DNA of 7,245 nucleotides from Syntrophomonadaceae bacterium (lineage in GTDB: Bacteria > Bacillota > Dethiobacteria > DTU022). Below, piece after piece: positions 6,174 through 7,245 of this stretch. Position 1 is the stretch's first letter. The number at the start of each line of letters is the position of its first letter. The notes under the pieces were generated by a model, which was given only the letters and a program-made list of their open reading frames with translations, did not search any database and was not told where the DNA came from. Both the position numbers and the translations under genes were made by a program. The stretch spans positions 1 to 7,245 of the forward strand of contig SLHT01000206.1 in the NCBI GenBank assembly GCA_007136055.1, written 5' to 3'.

Positions 6174-6181
6174 AGTAGAAG

Positions 6182-7245
6182 ATGGAAGGGTTATTGTACG
6201 TGGTTCCGGCCTGTGCTCTGGCTGCTCTTGTTTTTGCACTTATCTTATGGTCCAGGCTGAGCAAGGCCGAAGCCGGGAGCGAACATATGCAAGAAATTGC
6301 CGCAGCTATTCATGAAGGAGCGATGGCTTTCCTGAAGCGCGAATATACCTATCTAATTGTATTTGTAATCGTGCTGACAGGTGTGCTGGCCGTGGTAATC
6401 AATGTCCTGACTGCAGTTAGCTTTGTAGTGGGTGCAATTCTGTCCGGAACTGCCGGCTTTGTTGGTATGAAGGTAGCAACCATTGCTAATGTTCGCACCG
6501 CCCACGCTGCCCGCTCAGGGATCAACCCGGCTTTAACGACAGCATTTTCCAGTGGAACCATTATGGGTATGATGGTGGCTGGCCTGGGCCTCTTTGGCCT
6601 GGGAACGCTTTATATTTTTATTCGAGAACCTGATGTTATTAACGGTTATGCCCTGGGGGCAAGTTCGATTGCACTTTTTGCCCGGGTTGGCGGCGGTATT
6701 TATACCAAGGCTGCTGATGTGGGCGCCGACCTGGTTGGTAAGGTCGAAGCCGGTATTCCTGAAGACGACCCCCGCAATGCCGGGGTTATTGCCGATAATG
6801 TGGGTGATAATGTTGGTGATGTGGCCGGTATGGGCGCTGACCTCTTCGAGTCCTATGTGGGGTCTATGCTCGCGACCATGACTCTGGGGATTGTATTATT
6901 CGGTTTTGAAGGAACCCTTTTGCCGCTGCTGGTAGCTTCAGTGGGCATCCTTGCCTCAATATTTGCCTTTTTCTTCGTTCGGGCCAAAGAAGGGGCCCGG
7001 CTGGGAGCAGTTTTGGAACGGGGCATCTGGGTCAGTGCCCTGGTTGTCTTAGTAGTGGCCTTTTTTATCGTCAACTGGTTTATCGGAGAGGGTATATTCC
7101 CCGATTACGGGCCTTTTATTGCCATTGTGGCCGGTCTGTTTGCCGGTGTAATTATCGGCCGGGTGACCGAATACTATACCTCTGATCACTTTAAACCGGT
7201 CCAGAATATTGCCCGGGCTTCCCTCACCGGAGCGGCTACCAACAT
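6182..7245 (+). CDS. hppA: Membrane-bound ion-pumping pyrophosphatase, N-terminal part, 3' end outside window
   Basis: Integral membrane enzyme that hydrolyses PPi and uses the energy to pump H+ and/or Na+ across the cytoplasmic membrane. The window gives the first 354 residues of a family usually near 670-700. Hydrophobic segments are visible at about 3-23, 57-78, 81-101, 126-147, 156-170, 226-241, 246-266, 283-300 and 310-327; the complete family fold has 16. The PPi and Mg-binding core is intact: GGGIYTKAADVGADLVGKVE (170-189), EDDPRN (194-199), IADNVGDNVGDVAGMGADLF (203-222) and ESYVGS (223-228). Glu223 in ADLFESY occupies the position associated with Na+-pumping members, but H+ pumps of some clades may share it, so the ion is unresolved. 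The residue that decides K+ dependence lies beyond the window. The ATG is fixed by AAGGAGGT. A terminator-like hairpin separates it from purF, so it is probably a separate unit. Confidence 0.96.
   Translation, partial: MEGLLYVVPACALAALVFALILWSRLSKAEAGSEHMQEIAAAIHEGAMAFLKREYTYLIVFVIVLTGVLAVVINVLTAVSFVVGAILSGTAGFVGMKVATIANVRTAHAARSGINPALTTAFSSGTIMGMMVAGLGLFGLGTLYIFIREPDVINGYALGASSIALFARVGGGIYTKAADVGADLVGKVEAGIPEDDPRNAGVIADNVGDNVGDVAGMGADLFESYVGSMLATMTLGIVLFGFEGTLLPLLVASVGILASIFAFFFVRAKEGARLGAVLERGIWVSALVVLVVAFFIVNWFIGEGIFPDYGPFIAIVAGLFAGVIIGRVTEYYTSDHFKPVQNIARASLTGAATN

Larger units (their letters stand above)
5987..6181 (+). promoter_or_regulatory. purF-hppA intergenic region, probable hppA leader and promoter region
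   Basis: This 195-base AT-rich gap separates the pur operon from hppA. The terminator-like hairpin begins 106 bases after the purF stop and ends 48 bases before the hppA start. That is late for a plain operon terminator and close to hppA. The -10-like hexamers TATGAT (6045-6050) and TATTAT (6051-6056) lie upstream of the hairpin, but I find no good -35 partner. If transcription starts there, the hairpin would be a leader attenuator of hppA. If the hppA promoter is downstream, the hairpin simply ends the pur transcript. No riboswitch class I know (fluoride and purine were considered) is recognisable. Confidence 0.4.

Noticed and set aside
6349..7074. Open frames on both strands within hppA
   Set aside because: They overlap the conserved, hydrophobic hppA frame; their low-complexity translations (Thr/Ala-rich reverse, Trp/Met-rich forward) are typical shadows of a membrane protein gene.

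Overview
The window carries a purine biosynthesis gene cluster, all on the + strand, followed by the start of a membrane pyrophosphatase gene. The order is purB (3' part) - purC - purS - purQ - purL - purF - [terminator-like hairpin] - hppA (5' part). The gene order, the three-protein FGAM synthase (PurS + PurQ + small ~740-residue PurL), the Fe-S type PurF with an N-terminal propeptide, the strong AGGAGG-type ribosome binding sites and the GTG/CTG starts all point to a Gram-positive-type (Firmicutes) bacterium. The H+/Na+-pumping pyrophosphatase suggests an anaerobic, energy-limited clostridial lineage such as the Peptococcaceae/Moorella/Syntrophomonas group; this placement is inferred, as no search was possible.

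Layout. Positions 1-579 hold the C-terminal 192 residues of adenylosuccinate lyase (PurB). An AT-rich 121-base gap (580-700) follows, with a small perfect hairpin at 613-631. From purC (701) to the end of purF (5986) the coding is continuous: purC/purS overlap by 23 bases, purS/purQ by 4, purQ/purL by 8 and purL/purF by 16. Each internal start has its own strong Shine-Dalgarno sequence inside the preceding gene. This is a tightly packed, translationally linked operon segment. A 195-base gap (5987-6181) holds a bulged hairpin plus T-run and a short direct repeat, and then hppA begins at 6182 and runs off the window.

How the genes work together. PurF makes phosphoribosylamine from PRPP and glutamine (step 1). 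PurQ (glutaminase), PurL (synthetase) and PurS (linking subunit) form the complex that makes FGAM. PurC makes SAICAR, and PurB splits SAICAR to AICAR and later adenylosuccinate to AMP. The other steps (PurD, PurN/T, PurM, PurE/K, PurH) are not in the window, and the usual Bacillus-type purM neighbour of purF is absent; hppA takes its place.

The most notable point is purS. The obvious GTG start (1479) gives a product lacking the family's conserved N-terminus. The reading frame extends upstream to a CTG at 1413 that sits 8 bases after a perfect AAGGAGG, giving a full-length 85-residue PurS and implying a rare CTG start codon. No novel multi-gene system was found; the rest is a conventional purine operon with a few protein- and leader-level oddities.
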